Shown here one piece after another: positions 1 to 9,604 of a stretch of 36,876 bases of DNA; position 1 is the first letter of the stretch; every line of letters starts with the position of its first letter. This DNA comes from Coemansia sp. RSA 922. Its lineage: Eukaryota > Kickxellomycota > Kickxellomycetes > Kickxellales > Kickxellaceae. The DNA lies in contig JANBQS010000096.1 in assembly GCA_027577415.1 (NCBI GenBank), forward strand, positions 1 to 36,876, given 5' to 3'. A program made the position numbers and the translations under genes. Below the pieces are notes generated by a model. That model searched no databases. It saw only the letters and a program-made list of their open reading frames with translations, and was not told the origin of the DNA.

Positions 1-1938
1 CCTGAATCACAAGTTACTGAAATCACAGCCACGTTTAGAAAGAAGGTTGGTAATTTCAGGTATTAAGATGTCCCCCAGTCCTCAGGTCCAGCTGGATGGG
101 ATCTTGGCTGTCTCCAATGCCCTGTTGTACACTTGCAGTAGGTGTGCCCGGAATTTGTCACCCGTCATGCTGAGCAATTCGAATGACACACCACTTGGTC
201 CTGGGGCCTTGGACTTCAGCATCCTGTCCATCCATTTGTCCAGCTCGTCAGCCATAATTGGGTGAAAGTATGTGACATCAGGTCCTGGGCATGCTCGGTA
301 CTCCTCTGCCCACTCCTCAGTCACCTCAATGGCCTCCTCACTTGGGTGCATAAAGTGCGTGGCAAAGTGGCTGCTGACCTGTGCCTCCACCTGATCTGGG
401 TCAGAATATATTTCCATGCCATGCTCCGTCTGCACCACCACTCTAGCTAGTCATGGAGCCAAGGGCCCTCGTCATAGTGATCTGATCATCTGACCCAGTT
501 GCCCGTCCATCATGTTGGCCCACTGGTGAGCAGCCTGTGCGATCTTTCAGTACTGGTGGCTTGTGGCTTCCTCCACCACCATGCGACTCAGCCATTGGTG
601 CACCACGTTTGTTAGGTTCTTTTGTATTGCTGGCCAGTTCTGCGGTGGGTTTGAGCCTGCCACCTGCTGGCACTGTTTGTGGACGGGCTCTGGGATGCCC
701 ATTTTAATAAGTGCTGCACTTTCCTCCACCAGCTCCCCCCAGTGTCAACGTTGCCAGTTAGTGCTGCCGATGTGCCTCCAGAGGTGTTTGTGCAACTGTG
801 ATGCCCGACACAGCCTAGACCGCAGCTGTGCAGCTTTGCATCTTGCAGTCATGGTCTGGAATGATGCTACTGCTGCGTCCCAAATAAAGCCATCAATATC
901 AGTTGTAGTTGCATGTATCCTTTCTAGCTTTTCCTCAAAAGAGTGCTGTTGGTCCTCCATGGCCCCTGCTATGTTCAGCCTTAGGCGGCCCACAGGCCCT
1001 TGGTGTGCTGCTCCTTGGGTCTCCAATGATACTGCTACCTCGGCAATCAGCATCTGGTGGTCCTCGTTTAGCTCTGTCTGTTCTGTTGCCACTGCTGCCT
1101 GACATAGACCAGACCCTAAGTTTGAGGAGATAAAAATAAAATCGATCCACCCACGTGGCATGCCATTCCTTGCCACTGATGTGCCCTCAGCTAGTGTGCC
1201 CCAGATGGACCTGTGCGTTTCATAGAAGTAGTCTTGGTTCAGCAGTAAATGTCCGAGATGGCTTATCTGGGCACCCCCTGCTGCCAGGTGCTCATTAAAG
1301 TTGCCAGCAATGATGGCCTTATGTCCCTGCTCCATGATCTGCGTGATCCATGCTGTTGTTACTCAGTGTGCTTGCTCCCTGGTTGCTGCGTTGGTTTGGC
1401 CTAGTGGACTGTAAAACGTGATGATGTGGAGCTGCATCCCATTGGCGTATGCCAGCCTCACCCTAAGCCCTGTTCCTGCCTGGCCCTCCTCCGCCCGCTC
1501 TGGCATTCCAATATGATCTGATCCAAGTAAGTGTTTTTTGGCGCAGGTCAAAAGCACCACTGCAACCCCTTTTTGCACTGTTGTGTCCTCGTCTGTCTTG
1601 CAGGAGTGCAGCAGGTGCCAGCCTGCAAATGTGAGCTGTCCACTCAGTTGCTCCATATGTCGTTTGCCCCGTTTCGTCTCTTGCAGTGCTAGGACATCCA
1701 GCTGGAGGTGGCTCATTATCCGTTTGATCTTATCTGCTATGCCTGCATGCATTGGCAGGCCATTGACGTTGACTGATGCCACCACCCAACTGCTAGCCAG
1801 GCTGGGTGGTTGCCAAGTGGGCTCTGTCAAGAGAAATTCGTCATTGTCTGGTTGTGCGTTGGTGGTCGCCATAGTCTCGCTCGTGTGGCCTTGGCCGCTT
1901 GGGTTGTGTACTAAGTTTCTATCCATGTTGTTATTCAT
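1..1938 (-). pseudogene. LINE ORF2: AP-endonuclease plus N-terminal reverse transcriptase, with stops
   Basis: One continuous frame from an ATG at 1938 to the window edge, with no frameshift. Endonuclease features in order: a VNVNGL strand, LALQETK with the catalytic Glu, GNFNEHL (family GDFN, here with the Asp replaced by Asn), IDFIFIS, and a DH pair near the domain end. After a linker, KAPGPSGVSFELL near 230-190 matches the first reverse-transcriptase block of LINEs, followed by an SSWT...GLGDILIP block. In-frame TGA codons lie at 1365-1363, 747-745, 549-547, 474-472, 453-451, 84-82 and 9-7. Loss of the GDFN Asp and these stops make it non-functional. The rest of the RT lies beyond the window. 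Confidence 0.85.
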
Positions 1939-1939
1939 T

Positions 1940-1981
1940 GACTTTTTTTTTTTTTAAACCTTTTTTTTTTTTTTTTTTTTT
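1940..1981. repeat. Two homopolymer T tracts (A-rich on the element strand)
   Basis: A run of about 12 T and a longer run of about 22 T are separated by AAACC. On the element strand this is an A-rich spacer between ORF1 and ORF2. It could be a normal inter-ORF spacer, or the A-tail of an earlier insertion into which the ORF2 part inserted. Confidence 0.8.
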
Positions 1982-2002
1982 CTGTCTTTTGGTAGTTGTT
2001 AC

Positions 2003-2272
2003 TTAAAAGGAGGACTGCCCGCCGGAGATATGGCCAGGGCCGCCTACATTATAGTTAGAGTTCAAATTCTGTTGCATGTTAGTGTCGTTATCAATGTTCA
2101 TGTTGTCATCCTGGAGTACCTCAAACCTGTTCTGTGACATAGTCTTTTGCCGCTCTGGATTTGGAACAGAGAGTTCACTGCTGTGGGCACTCTGCGTGCG
2201 CTTATTCTGCGTTTGGAACTCCAACGTCTCCTTCTGCTGTCCGGCTTGTAGGTCTTCCCGTCTCCTGCGCAC
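2003..2272 (-). pseudogene. LINE ORF1 C-terminal fragment
   Basis: About 89 codons ending in TAA at 2005-2003, polar and rich in Q, N, S and R, with an NRFEVLQDD stretch of the kind found in ORF1/gag-like proteins of LINEs. It precedes ORF2 in the same orientation, separated by an A-rich spacer. The upstream end meets F-box-like sequence, so most of ORF1, including any zinc knuckle, is missing. Assignment rests mainly on position relative to ORF2. Confidence 0.5.
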
Positions 2273-2711
2273 AGCAGCTCAACATGGCCAAGGCTTCCAG
2301 AATTTAAAAGTGTTCGGAGTACGTGCTTATGGTCTTTCCGTATTTGAAATCATGTGCCTACTGAAATCACTTCCTGCCCTTGTCGAGCTTAGAAGTAGCA
2401 TTAGTGGACCAGGGCCAGAGCTTGAACACATTTCTGCAGAAGAGCTGCCTGGCTACATAGCATCTACATATTGCGAGGTAGGGAAGAATCTGCAAGTATG
2501 GAGAATTAATTCTAATAGTTGCAAGCACACCTCGGCAGCAATTGATTATATTTTGCTTTTAGTGCTGGTATGTCCCACTCTCTGGCAGATACAATTGGAG
2601 CCTGACTCTATTTTAGACAGTCATGTCGAGATTGCTAAAGCTCTGGAGAGCAGTCCATACAGCAAGTACGCACCTCAACTCAACAGAATTCTAGACATTG
2701 TTCGTGAGTAA
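2271..2711 (+). pseudogene. C-terminal remnant of an F-box-like paralogue, cut by the LINE
   Basis: From about 2271 the plus strand encodes the last ~146 residues of the family seen at 3128-4798 and 5240-6919. It matches them through an HGQGFQNLKVF block, LPALVELRSSI, GKNLQVW, a LVCP block and the terminal YAPQLNRILDIVRE before TAA. It is closest to the 5240-6919 gene by eye. No internal stop is seen in this part. The F-box and the middle of the protein are missing, and upstream is LINE sequence, so the 5' half probably lies left of the window. The 3' flank (2776-2820) resembles the 3' flank of the next gene. Confidence 0.85.
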
Positions 2712-3127
2712 AGCAGTGTTAGGCAATGACTGAATGTGATAATATAGTTCTTTTAAGGGCGTGGATTACCAACACTTCTACATACACTTTGTCTTGGCTA
2801 CATTCGACTTTTAAGTGGTCCATAACCTATTTTCTTACTTTCAATAAGACATTACGCTAGTAATTACAATCAAATAATTATTAGAAGAAAGGATACAATG
2901 TCATTGTATTTGCCTCCTTTGTTTCCTTTGGTTTCTTTGTCTTCTTTGCTTTCTTAGTAGGATGTTGTACAAAGATTTCCAGCTGCGGTCAAAGAATTGG
3001 ACAGCAATTAATGGGGGGGGGGTGCTCTGAAGAAGAGCTTTCCACCATTTCTTTTCTATTCTACTCCATTTTTTCAAACAAACTATCCACTTTTTTAGCA
3101 CTTTTCAACCTGCCTTTATTAACCACC
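2712..3127 (+). promoter_or_regulatory. Intergenic region and promoter of first intact F-box-like gene
   Basis: Contains a GTCATTGTATTT block near 2898 and a run of imperfect CCTTTGT/TTTCTTTG repeats (about 2908-2955). A CAAAGAATTGGAC motif follows near 2991, then a G10 run at 3013-3022 and a pyrimidine-rich leader. The same order of blocks occurs before the next paralogue at about 4993-5105, so this is a duplicated promoter. No gene is seen here. Confidence 0.55.
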
Positions 3128-4798
3128 ATGTCCAACCACTTGTCGCCAGCTCAAGCTCTTCCTACTGACGTTCTACATTCAATTCTAAAGTGGACCGCAG
3201 ATGAAAAGAGGCCATCATTTTTCAAAGACACATACAAGGTGACCCATTTGAGGGAGCTGCTGAAAGTGAATTCAGCTTGGCGACAGGTAGCTGTTGAGTT
3301 TCTGTGGAGAAAGCTTGATATTGTCATAAAGACAAATAAAGTTCATCTCTTCCGTCCGAGGTGGGTTACAGAAAATACTCTGCCACATAATGCCGCCAAC
3401 CTGGCTCGGGAGATTCTTGTATATGTTCCCATGTCAGGTGTTCTTAGCGGAGCTGCTAACAGTCTTCTGGTTGACTACATAGGCAACACAAAGTGTTTTC
3501 CTCTGGCTTACAAGCTTACCGTCGAAGTAGAAGACTATGATACCCTGCATGTTAATGCAAAAGAAACTGCCATTAATAATGTACTGGAGTTTGCCAAGCT
3601 ACTCAAGGCAATGGCACCAGCAGCAACGACAGCAGAGATAGTGTGGCAACAATACCGGACACGAATCATAAACCTTAATGAAAATGGTGGCAATAATTTG
3701 GATGAAGAGGTACTGGCAACACTTGCGAATGGGATTTATGCTGGCATAAAACGTGCAAGCTTTAACCTGGAGGCAGACAAGGTTATAAATTTATCAACAG
3801 TTGACTTTATTTCGTCCCTTTCACTGGTCAGCCTAAGTGCTATGGAAGCATCAGATTTGGGCACAAGCCTGATGCACAAGTCCGCAAGTACGCTTCAGAA
3901 CCTAGAAATTGACATAGTCAATGCTAATACTCTGCTCTATGATATAAATGGCAACGCGGTTGTATATCCAAACCTGGAGCATTTGTTAGTGACCTCATGT
4001 GCCCACAGCGATCCTGATACAAATGAAATGACAAATTCAATGGTACATTTTCCTGTTTTAAGAACATTGAAACTGTGCAAATCATATCCATTATATAGCG
4101 ATGTGCTATTCCGAGGCAATACAGCTACGCTGAAGTATCTGCAAATCGCTCTAGATTATAAAAGTATTGCTGTACTTAGCCAGGAGCGAGTATTTGAAAG
4201 CAAAAACAAGGTCCTGCGGCATGTATATATCTCCAGTAGTAGTCCTGACCCGGACTCTTCTGCCAATTCCGAAGTGGATATAAACAAGTTTTTGAATTGT
4301 TTGGTAAGCACTGCTAGAGTATTGACATTGCGTAGCGAAAAATGGGTCAAAGCTTGTATATTAGCAGCACAGAATGGCCAGGGATTCCAAAATATCCAGG
4401 TGTTTCAAATAGGTATACTTTGTCTACCACTATTTGATGTACTAAGTTTGTTGAAGGCACTTCCGGCCCTTGTTGAGCTTAGAGGCAGCATATGGGGTCT
4501 GGGACAAGTGCTTGAGAATATTTCATCTGAGGAACTACCTGACCATATATCTTCTGCATATTGTGATGCAGGTAAAAATCTGCAAGTTTGGAGAATGGAT
4601 TATGTAGGCTGCATAACTAATTCTGAAACCATTGGTAATATTTTGTTGTTGGCACTGGTATGCCCCAATATTTGGCGAGTAGAGTTAGAGCCTAGATCTA
4701 TTCAAGACAGCCATGACAAGATAACCGACGCACTCAATAGTCAACGATTTAGCAAGTACACAACTCAACTCAACCGACTTTTAAATGCTATTCGCTAG
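3128..4798 (+). CDS. F-box-like protein, tandem family copy 1
   Basis: 556 residues from the ATG at 3128, which is chosen because MSNHLSPAQALP is shared with the next paralogue; the frame stays open upstream to 3011 but that part is leader-like. The N-terminus (about residues 8-60) fits an F-box-like domain: LPTDVLHSIL, then a spaced LLKVNSAWRQVAVEFLWRKL block. The remainder (about 70-556) has recurring Leu/Ile-rich segments with paired LRTLKL and LKYLQI motifs, consistent with an irregular leucine-repeat domain. By analogy it may be a substrate receptor for SCF ubiquitin ligase, but no substrate can be inferred. It lies in tandem with a 5'-lost copy upstream and two copies downstream. It ends VLNxIR-like at TAG. 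Membership in the family is clear; F-box function is inference. Confidence 0.85.
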   Translation: MSNHLSPAQALPTDVLHSILKWTADEKRPSFFKDTYKVTHLRELLKVNSAWRQVAVEFLWRKLDIVIKTNKVHLFRPRWVTENTLPHNAANLAREILVYVPMSGVLSGAANSLLVDYIGNTKCFPLAYKLTVEVEDYDTLHVNAKETAINNVLEFAKLLKAMAPAATTAEIVWQQYRTRIINLNENGGNNLDEEVLATLANGIYAGIKRASFNLEADKVINLSTVDFISSLSLVSLSAMEASDLGTSLMHKSASTLQNLEIDIVNANTLLYDINGNAVVYPNLEHLLVTSCAHSDPDTNEMTNSMVHFPVLRTLKLCKSYPLYSDVLFRGNTATLKYLQIALDYKSIAVLSQERVFESKNKVLRHVYISSSSPDPDSSANSEVDINKFLNCLVSTARVLTLRSEKWVKACILAAQNGQGFQNIQVFQIGILCLPLFDVLSLLKALPALVELRGSIWGLGQVLENISSEELPDHISSAYCDAGKNLQVWRMDYVGCITNSETIGNILLLALVCPNIWRVELEPRSIQDSHDKITDALNSQRFSKYTTQLNRLLNAIR

Positions 4799-5239
4799 TA
4801 AAGTAGTGCTGGTGAAGAGTAAGATCTGACAGTGTGTACTACTTTTTGATTGCATACATCGCCAACACTTTAGACATGCACTTTGTTTGAGCTACATTTT
4901 GCTTTAGAATAGTTCTTAAGAATACATTCCTACTTTTCAGCTAGCCTTTACAATTGATACTTGCAATTTCCGTTTATGGAAAGGGAATTACGTCATTGTT
5001 TTCCCCTCTATTGTTTTCCTTGTATCCTTTATGTCCTTTGTGTCCTTTGTTTCCTTTGCCCGGCTTTGGCCAAAGCATTGTTGCAAAAACATCCAAAGAA
5101 TTGAACGACCTAGGGAGAAAAGGCATTAAGGGGTATTGCATTCCATTCCTCTTCTGCCTCATTCACTTCCAACCATATTTTTTGTCACCAAGCTATCCAA
5201 CTTGCAGTACAATCCCTCTAGCCTTTTTTTTTAGCCGCC
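4799..5239 (+). promoter_or_regulatory. Duplicated intergenic promoter before F-box-like copy 2
   Basis: The 3' flank at about 4866-4920 resembles 2776-2820. The promoter has ACGTCATTGTTTT near 4992, CCTTTGTGTCCTTTG repeats (about 5020-5060) and CCAAAGAATTGAAC near 5092. A T-rich leader then ends in AGCCGCC directly before the ATG. Spacing of the CAAAGAATTG motif to the ATG is about 140-150 bases in both copies. Confidence 0.55.
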
Positions 5240-6919
5240 ATGTCCAACCACTTGTCGCCTGCTCAAGCACTCCCTGAAGATGTTCTACGCTCAATCCTTC
5301 AGTGGGTAACGCTAGAAAAGAGGTCGCCATTGCATGGAAATAGTTGCCAGCTGGACAACTTAAAGGAACTACTGGCTGTGAGTTCAAGTTGGCGCCAGAT
5401 AGCTCTTGAATATTTGTGGAGAAAGCTAGACCTTGACATTAACCACAAGACAAATGAAGTGCGCCTTAACTGTCCAACTTGGGTAAAGAATAATTGGTTG
5501 CCAAGTAATGCTAAAATGTTGACTAGGGAGATCCATGTCAGTGTCTCAGTGCCTGGTATTGTCAGTGGAATAGCTCACAGGCTTTTGTTTGACTATATTG
5601 GAGATACAACAAACTTTACATTTGCTAACAAGCTTACTGTCAAGCTGACAAACTTTATCAACCAAAACGTTGATTCTAAAGACATTTCCATCTTCAATGC
5701 TCTTGAGTTTGCAAAGTTACTCAAGTCAATGGCTGCCACGGCAACGACTGTAGATGTGATATGTCATGATGGCTCTGCTAGAATAGGAAATGCTAATGAT
5801 ACTCATGTCAGAAGTTTGCATGAAGAGATATTAGTTATGTTTTCTAACGTGCTTTATGCTAGGACCAATTGCGCCAACCTTGATCTGTTATCGGTCAGGA
5901 TTAATAACATATCAACTGTTGACTCCATTTCGCCACTTTCCGGTATTAAGTTATGTTGTAAGAATTTACTTGAAATGCAAACAAGCCTGGTGCACAAGTC
6001 TGCTAGTTCACTTCAGTGCTTGGATATTACTATAAGTGATGCCGATAAGCTAATATACCTTTCAAGTGGTGAGGCCGTTGTATATCCTTACATGCAGCAT
6101 CTTCAAATGCACGGGTGTATTCCCAACAACACTGATGCGAAGAGAATGGCAGATACAGTAGTACCATTTCCTGTACTAAGGACTTTGAAGCTACATATGG
6201 CATACCCATTTCGAGATGGTGTTTTATTCCGAGGTAACAATAAAACCTTGGAGTATCTTTCTCTTTGCCTAAACCATTCTTCTGTCGTAACACTAAATCA
6301 AGAACGAGTATTTGACAACAAACATAAAGTATTGCGGCATGTATTTGTCGACCGGTATTCTGCCAATGGGCAGACCTCGAATGATACTGAAGTCGATACA
6401 AACAAGTTTTTCAATCATTTGATGTATGCAGCTAAAAGATTGACAGTGTCATCTTCACAAATAGCCCGGGTTTGCATAACAGCTGCGCAGAATGGTCAAG
6501 GGTTTCAGAATATTAGTGTTTTTGAAGTACGTTTGTATGGTCTATCTGTTTGTGATACGTTACGCGTACTAAAGGCACTTCCCGCCCTTGTTGAGCTTAG
6601 AAGTAGCATAGATTGTTCTGGGCCAGAACTTGCGGATAGGTCAGCAGAGGAACTGCTTGACTATGTAACTCCTACATATGACGATGTGGGAAAGAATTTG
6701 CAGGTTTGGGGATTGAATTCTGCAAGGTGCAACTACATCTCTGCAGTAATTGATTATATCCTGTTATTGGCACTGGTGTGCCCCAATCTTTTGCGGATTC
6801 AATTAGAACCTGGATCTATTAAAGATTATCATACCAAGCTTGCCAGTGCTCTGACGAGCGGTCCGTATAGCAAGTACGCGCCTCAACTCAACCGAATTCT
6901 AGATATTATTCGTGAGTAA
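5240..6919 (+). CDS. F-box-like protein, tandem family copy 2
   Basis: 559 residues. The start MSNHLSPAQALPEDVL is nearly identical to copy 1 and sits just after an AGCCGCC leader. The F-box-like segment spans about residues 8-60 (LPEDVLRSILQW, then VSSSWRQIALEYLWRKLDL). The Leu-rich C-terminal body aligns with copy 1 without large gaps, including VVYPYMQHLQM, VPFPVLRTLKL, VLFRGN, KVLRHVF and the LPALVELRSSI block near the end. It finishes YAPQLNRILDIIRE. The truncated 2271-2711 copy resembles this gene more than copy 1. It probably acts as an adaptor that recognises other proteins, as F-box proteins do; partner unknown. The reverse-strand frame at 6030-6401 is a shadow. Confidence 0.85.
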   Translation: MSNHLSPAQALPEDVLRSILQWVTLEKRSPLHGNSCQLDNLKELLAVSSSWRQIALEYLWRKLDLDINHKTNEVRLNCPTWVKNNWLPSNAKMLTREIHVSVSVPGIVSGIAHRLLFDYIGDTTNFTFANKLTVKLTNFINQNVDSKDISIFNALEFAKLLKSMAATATTVDVICHDGSARIGNANDTHVRSLHEEILVMFSNVLYARTNCANLDLLSVRINNISTVDSISPLSGIKLCCKNLLEMQTSLVHKSASSLQCLDITISDADKLIYLSSGEAVVYPYMQHLQMHGCIPNNTDAKRMADTVVPFPVLRTLKLHMAYPFRDGVLFRGNNKTLEYLSLCLNHSSVVTLNQERVFDNKHKVLRHVFVDRYSANGQTSNDTEVDTNKFFNHLMYAAKRLTVSSSQIARVCITAAQNGQGFQNISVFEVRLYGLSVCDTLRVLKALPALVELRSSIDCSGPELADRSAEELLDYVTPTYDDVGKNLQVWGLNSARCNYISAVIDYILLLALVCPNLLRIQLEPGSIKDYHTKLASALTSGPYSKYAPQLNRILDIIRE

Positions 6920-7582
6920 AGTGGTGTATGGTTAAGGCAAGTACTTGCTTGCCCTTCTGGCACTGTACACTTGCGGCTGCGGAAAAGGGCTATAGTAAAT
7001 ATATCCTTTCGACAGTTCCATGGCATCCAAGAATATTCTCTTTTCCACTTGAAAATTTTTTATTTATGAAGTACACAATTTTATTTCTATTTAGTTAATA
7101 CAAGGGTCATGTTTCGCAGGATATGTCAGGAAACCAGTACAGATTGAGAAAGTCTATTATTTTTTTTACCCGTACGCGACATCTTGGCAGTTTGGAGCTT
7201 GATGGCAGACATTATTTAAATAACATAGCTTCAAAGCATACCAACGGTGACCATTAGCAATAATTAGTCGATTGTTCACAGTACATCCGGTTGGGCCGTA
7301 CTTCAGGTCATGCTTTAGCACTCGTGCGCATCTCAACTCCTTGACAAAAGTAAAGTAGTGATGTGCTTAATGTAGGATTCGGACACTACTATGACCTGCT
7401 TGCAAAAAAAAATCAACATAAAAAGACATTCCTTAATCAGCGACAGCGAAAGAAAAAGAGACTTCTTTGTAGTAAGCCCTTTGATGCATAAAAAAATTCT
7501 TGGCGCTAATAGCCACCTTTCATTTGCTTGCACTTTTATTTCGTACTATTTTGTCGTATATTTTAACACCAAGCCAATAGCA
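6920..7582. other. Intergenic, AT-rich, no clear gene
   Basis: About 660 bases between copies 2 and 3. A short stretch at about 7320-7360 (CGCATCTCAACTCC ... AAAGTAAAGTAGTG) resembles the 3' end and stop flank of the family and could be a heavily decayed copy end, but it is too short to call. The frame of copy 3 stays open from 7391 to its chosen ATG, over leader-like sequence. Confidence 0.5.
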
Positions 7583-9283
7583 ATGACTGCCCTATCGCCT
7601 TTCCAAGCTCTTCCGCTCCATGTTGTTCGACAAATTGCTGACCAGGTTGTGGGTAGCAGCCGCTTACAATACGATGGTGTGGAGCCCAACACTAAATCAT
7701 ACCACCGGTTATTGAGACCACTGCTGTGGGTCTGTTCAAATTTTCGTGAGGTGTCTCTTGCTATATATTTTAGTGATTTCAAGCTCCAACTTACAAGTGA
7801 TTTATACAAGGTACACTCCATGTTGGCCATTCAACCAAGCATCCCAGACATTGAATACATTACACATAATCATCTCGGCAGACCAATGTACCACCTCGTT
7901 AAAGAGCTGAATATTGAAGTTGATGAGCGGAGCATATACTCAGGAAAGGCACTAAGGATGTTGATGCGAGAGCCATACAATGGTTGTGCGTTTCCATTGG
8001 TTCGTACCCTCACATTCAGCTTTGCTATAGATGGTGCAGACAAGCACAATGATTCCAGTTCGCATGAGGCTGAAGAGAACATACGTGAATTTGTGCAGAG
8101 AATTAAGCTAATGGTGCCCAAATTACGTGATATTAAGATCTGGCCCAGCGACCGTGGCACTAGACCTGAAGTCATTAGTTCTCATTTCGGTAGCTTGGTA
8201 TCTCAACTATTCCAGCTGGTCTATCGCATTGAGTGTGATATCTTTTATGACACAGATGTGCCCATGGTGCTACAGCTAGACAGGATTTGCAACCTTACAC
8301 ATATTGAATATGTCACTGGAAACAATAGCAACCAAATAATTCAACTGGCACAGCTAAATGCATTGACATTGCAGTCTTTAGATATTAAATTTCAAACCGC
8401 AAATATTGCAGATCTTATTCGGGATTGCAATGGTACCTATGTGACTTACCCGCATTTGCTAAAGTTAAAGCTGATAGGGCCGTCCAAGTTTACAAACGTA
8501 CAGCGACCAGTCTTTAGCGGTGTTGTGCCATTCCCTATCCTTACATTTCTGAGCTTGCAGCTTCGCTACCAATGTGACGATGACACGTTTTTCAGGGGCA
8601 ATGCAGCTACACTTCAGTTTCTGGAAATGTTTTTGGACCATACAACGACATCGATGCTCGTCAGGCATAATGTGTTCACTCCATTCAGCCACCCCAATTT
8701 GCAATGTGTTCATGTTGAAAGCCTGTACAACTATAACCCAAATAAAGCAATAGATTCTATTGGTTATATGAAGTTTATGCTCAGTATTGGCCCAAATGCA
8801 GCTGTGCGAGGAATTATTGGATATCCGTATTGGATTGACTCCCGAATTGGGTTGTCACTATTAGAAAAGCACACTTTTATTCAGGTCTTGACTATTATAA
8901 CGAGTCCTCTAGATCTCAGTGCTGTTATGTCCCTAATCAAGTCGCTGCCCCTTTTGTCGGACTTGGTTACCATGCCTCCAAGAGTTGGTAATGTGCTTGA
9001 CGATATAACACTGCATGAGCTTCCGACATACTTACGCACAAGCTATGCCTCGATGGGAGAGCGATTCCGATGCTGGCAACTTCTACCTTTCGACAATGAG
9101 GATTGCTTTGACATTGTGATTTGCGTGCTTTTGATCGCGCTAGTGTGTCCCAATTTCGACTATGCCGCACCCTTCCATGATGATCGTGCGGAGTTTATGG
9201 AGACAATGAAAGGTGTTATAGATCTGGAGCCATTTCAAGAGCACGCACCACGCTTGCGGCGTCTGTTGTTTAATGGGTATTAA
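7583..9283 (+). CDS. F-box-like protein, diverged family copy 3
   Basis: 566 residues from the ATG at 7583; MTALSPFQALPLHVVRQIAD aligns with the MSNHLSPAQALP start of the other copies, so the longer open frame from 7391 is not used. The F-box-like segment is weaker (LPLHVVRQI, then LLWVCSNFREVSLAIYFSDFKLQ), with Phe replacing the usual Trp-Arg pair. The body keeps VTYPHLLKLKL, VVPFPILTFLSLQL, TFFRGNAATLQFLEMFL and a terminal HAPRLRRLL corresponding to YAPQLNRIL. Divergence is much greater than between copies 1 and 2, so it is an older duplicate. Function is unknown beyond the family resemblance. Confidence 0.85.
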   Translation: MTALSPFQALPLHVVRQIADQVVGSSRLQYDGVEPNTKSYHRLLRPLLWVCSNFREVSLAIYFSDFKLQLTSDLYKVHSMLAIQPSIPDIEYITHNHLGRPMYHLVKELNIEVDERSIYSGKALRMLMREPYNGCAFPLVRTLTFSFAIDGADKHNDSSSHEAEENIREFVQRIKLMVPKLRDIKIWPSDRGTRPEVISSHFGSLVSQLFQLVYRIECDIFYDTDVPMVLQLDRICNLTHIEYVTGNNSNQIIQLAQLNALTLQSLDIKFQTANIADLIRDCNGTYVTYPHLLKLKLIGPSKFTNVQRPVFSGVVPFPILTFLSLQLRYQCDDDTFFRGNAATLQFLEMFLDHTTTSMLVRHNVFTPFSHPNLQCVHVESLYNYNPNKAIDSIGYMKFMLSIGPNAAVRGIIGYPYWIDSRIGLSLLEKHTFIQVLTIITSPLDLSAVMSLIKSLPLLSDLVTMPPRVGNVLDDITLHELPTYLRTSYASMGERFRCWQLLPFDNEDCFDIVICVLLIALVCPNFDYAAPFHDDRAEFMETMKGVIDLEPFQEHAPRLRRLLFNGY

Positions 9284-9604
9284 AGGCTAATATTAACGGC
9301 TTTCCAATTTTAGTATTTCTAGATATCTGGGATTGGGGGGTGCTATCATATTTTTCTAATTAGAAGATGTCTTGCTGAAAAAGACTAATCACGAGTGACT
9401 ACAGAAATATGCAGGGAGGGGGCAAAAAAGAGGCTTGGTCCTGAGCCACGACGAGCCTAGGCTCGCATGAATTATTTTCCACCTTCCCGTTTTAGTAGTG
9501 CTCTTCTCTTTTCTTTCTTTTTTTTTTTCCACTTTATCTATAAAATTTTTTATCACTTTCTAAAGTAGCCACACCGCCAACAGCATTATCCTTTCTTTTT
9601 TCAT
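9284..9604 (+). promoter_or_regulatory. Promoter and pyrimidine-rich leader of lactone oxidase A
   Basis: No gene. A strongly pyrimidine-rich tract lies at about 9505-9535. The last ~35 bases, from GCCACACCGCC to the ATG, are identical to the leader of the second oxidase gene. Just before that shared part an in-frame TAG blocks any longer protein here. Confidence 0.6.

Larger units (their letters stand above)
1..2270 (-). mobile_element. Decayed LINE (non-LTR) retrotransposon, truncated by window edge
   Basis: Read on the minus strand, the element has the end of an ORF1-like protein (2272-2003), an A-rich spacer, then an ORF2 that starts near 1938 and runs off position 1. ORF2 shows an AP-type endonuclease followed by the start of a reverse transcriptase. 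The 5' end of the element abuts F-box-like coding sequence at about 2265-2275, so it appears 5'-truncated and inserted into a member of that family. The 3' end and any target-site duplication lie outside the window. Seven in-frame stops interrupt ORF2, all TGA. The copy is therefore inactive. The clade (L1- or Tad-like) cannot be fixed from this part alone. Confidence 0.85.

Noticed and set aside
1..1938. TGA-only stops could mean TGA is read as Trp
   Set aside because: Host genes end with TGA (lactone oxidase A, VPS51) and use TGG for Trp; the expected residue at the LINE stops is not Trp. Decay is the better explanation.
3011..3127. N-terminal extension of F-box-like copy 1 from an ATG at 3011
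   Set aside because: It passes through a G10 run and T-rich leader and is not shared with copy 2, whose protein starts at the MSNHLSP position.
7310..7365. Possible decayed 3' end of another F-box-like copy
   Set aside because: Only about 40 bases of weak resemblance; could be chance.
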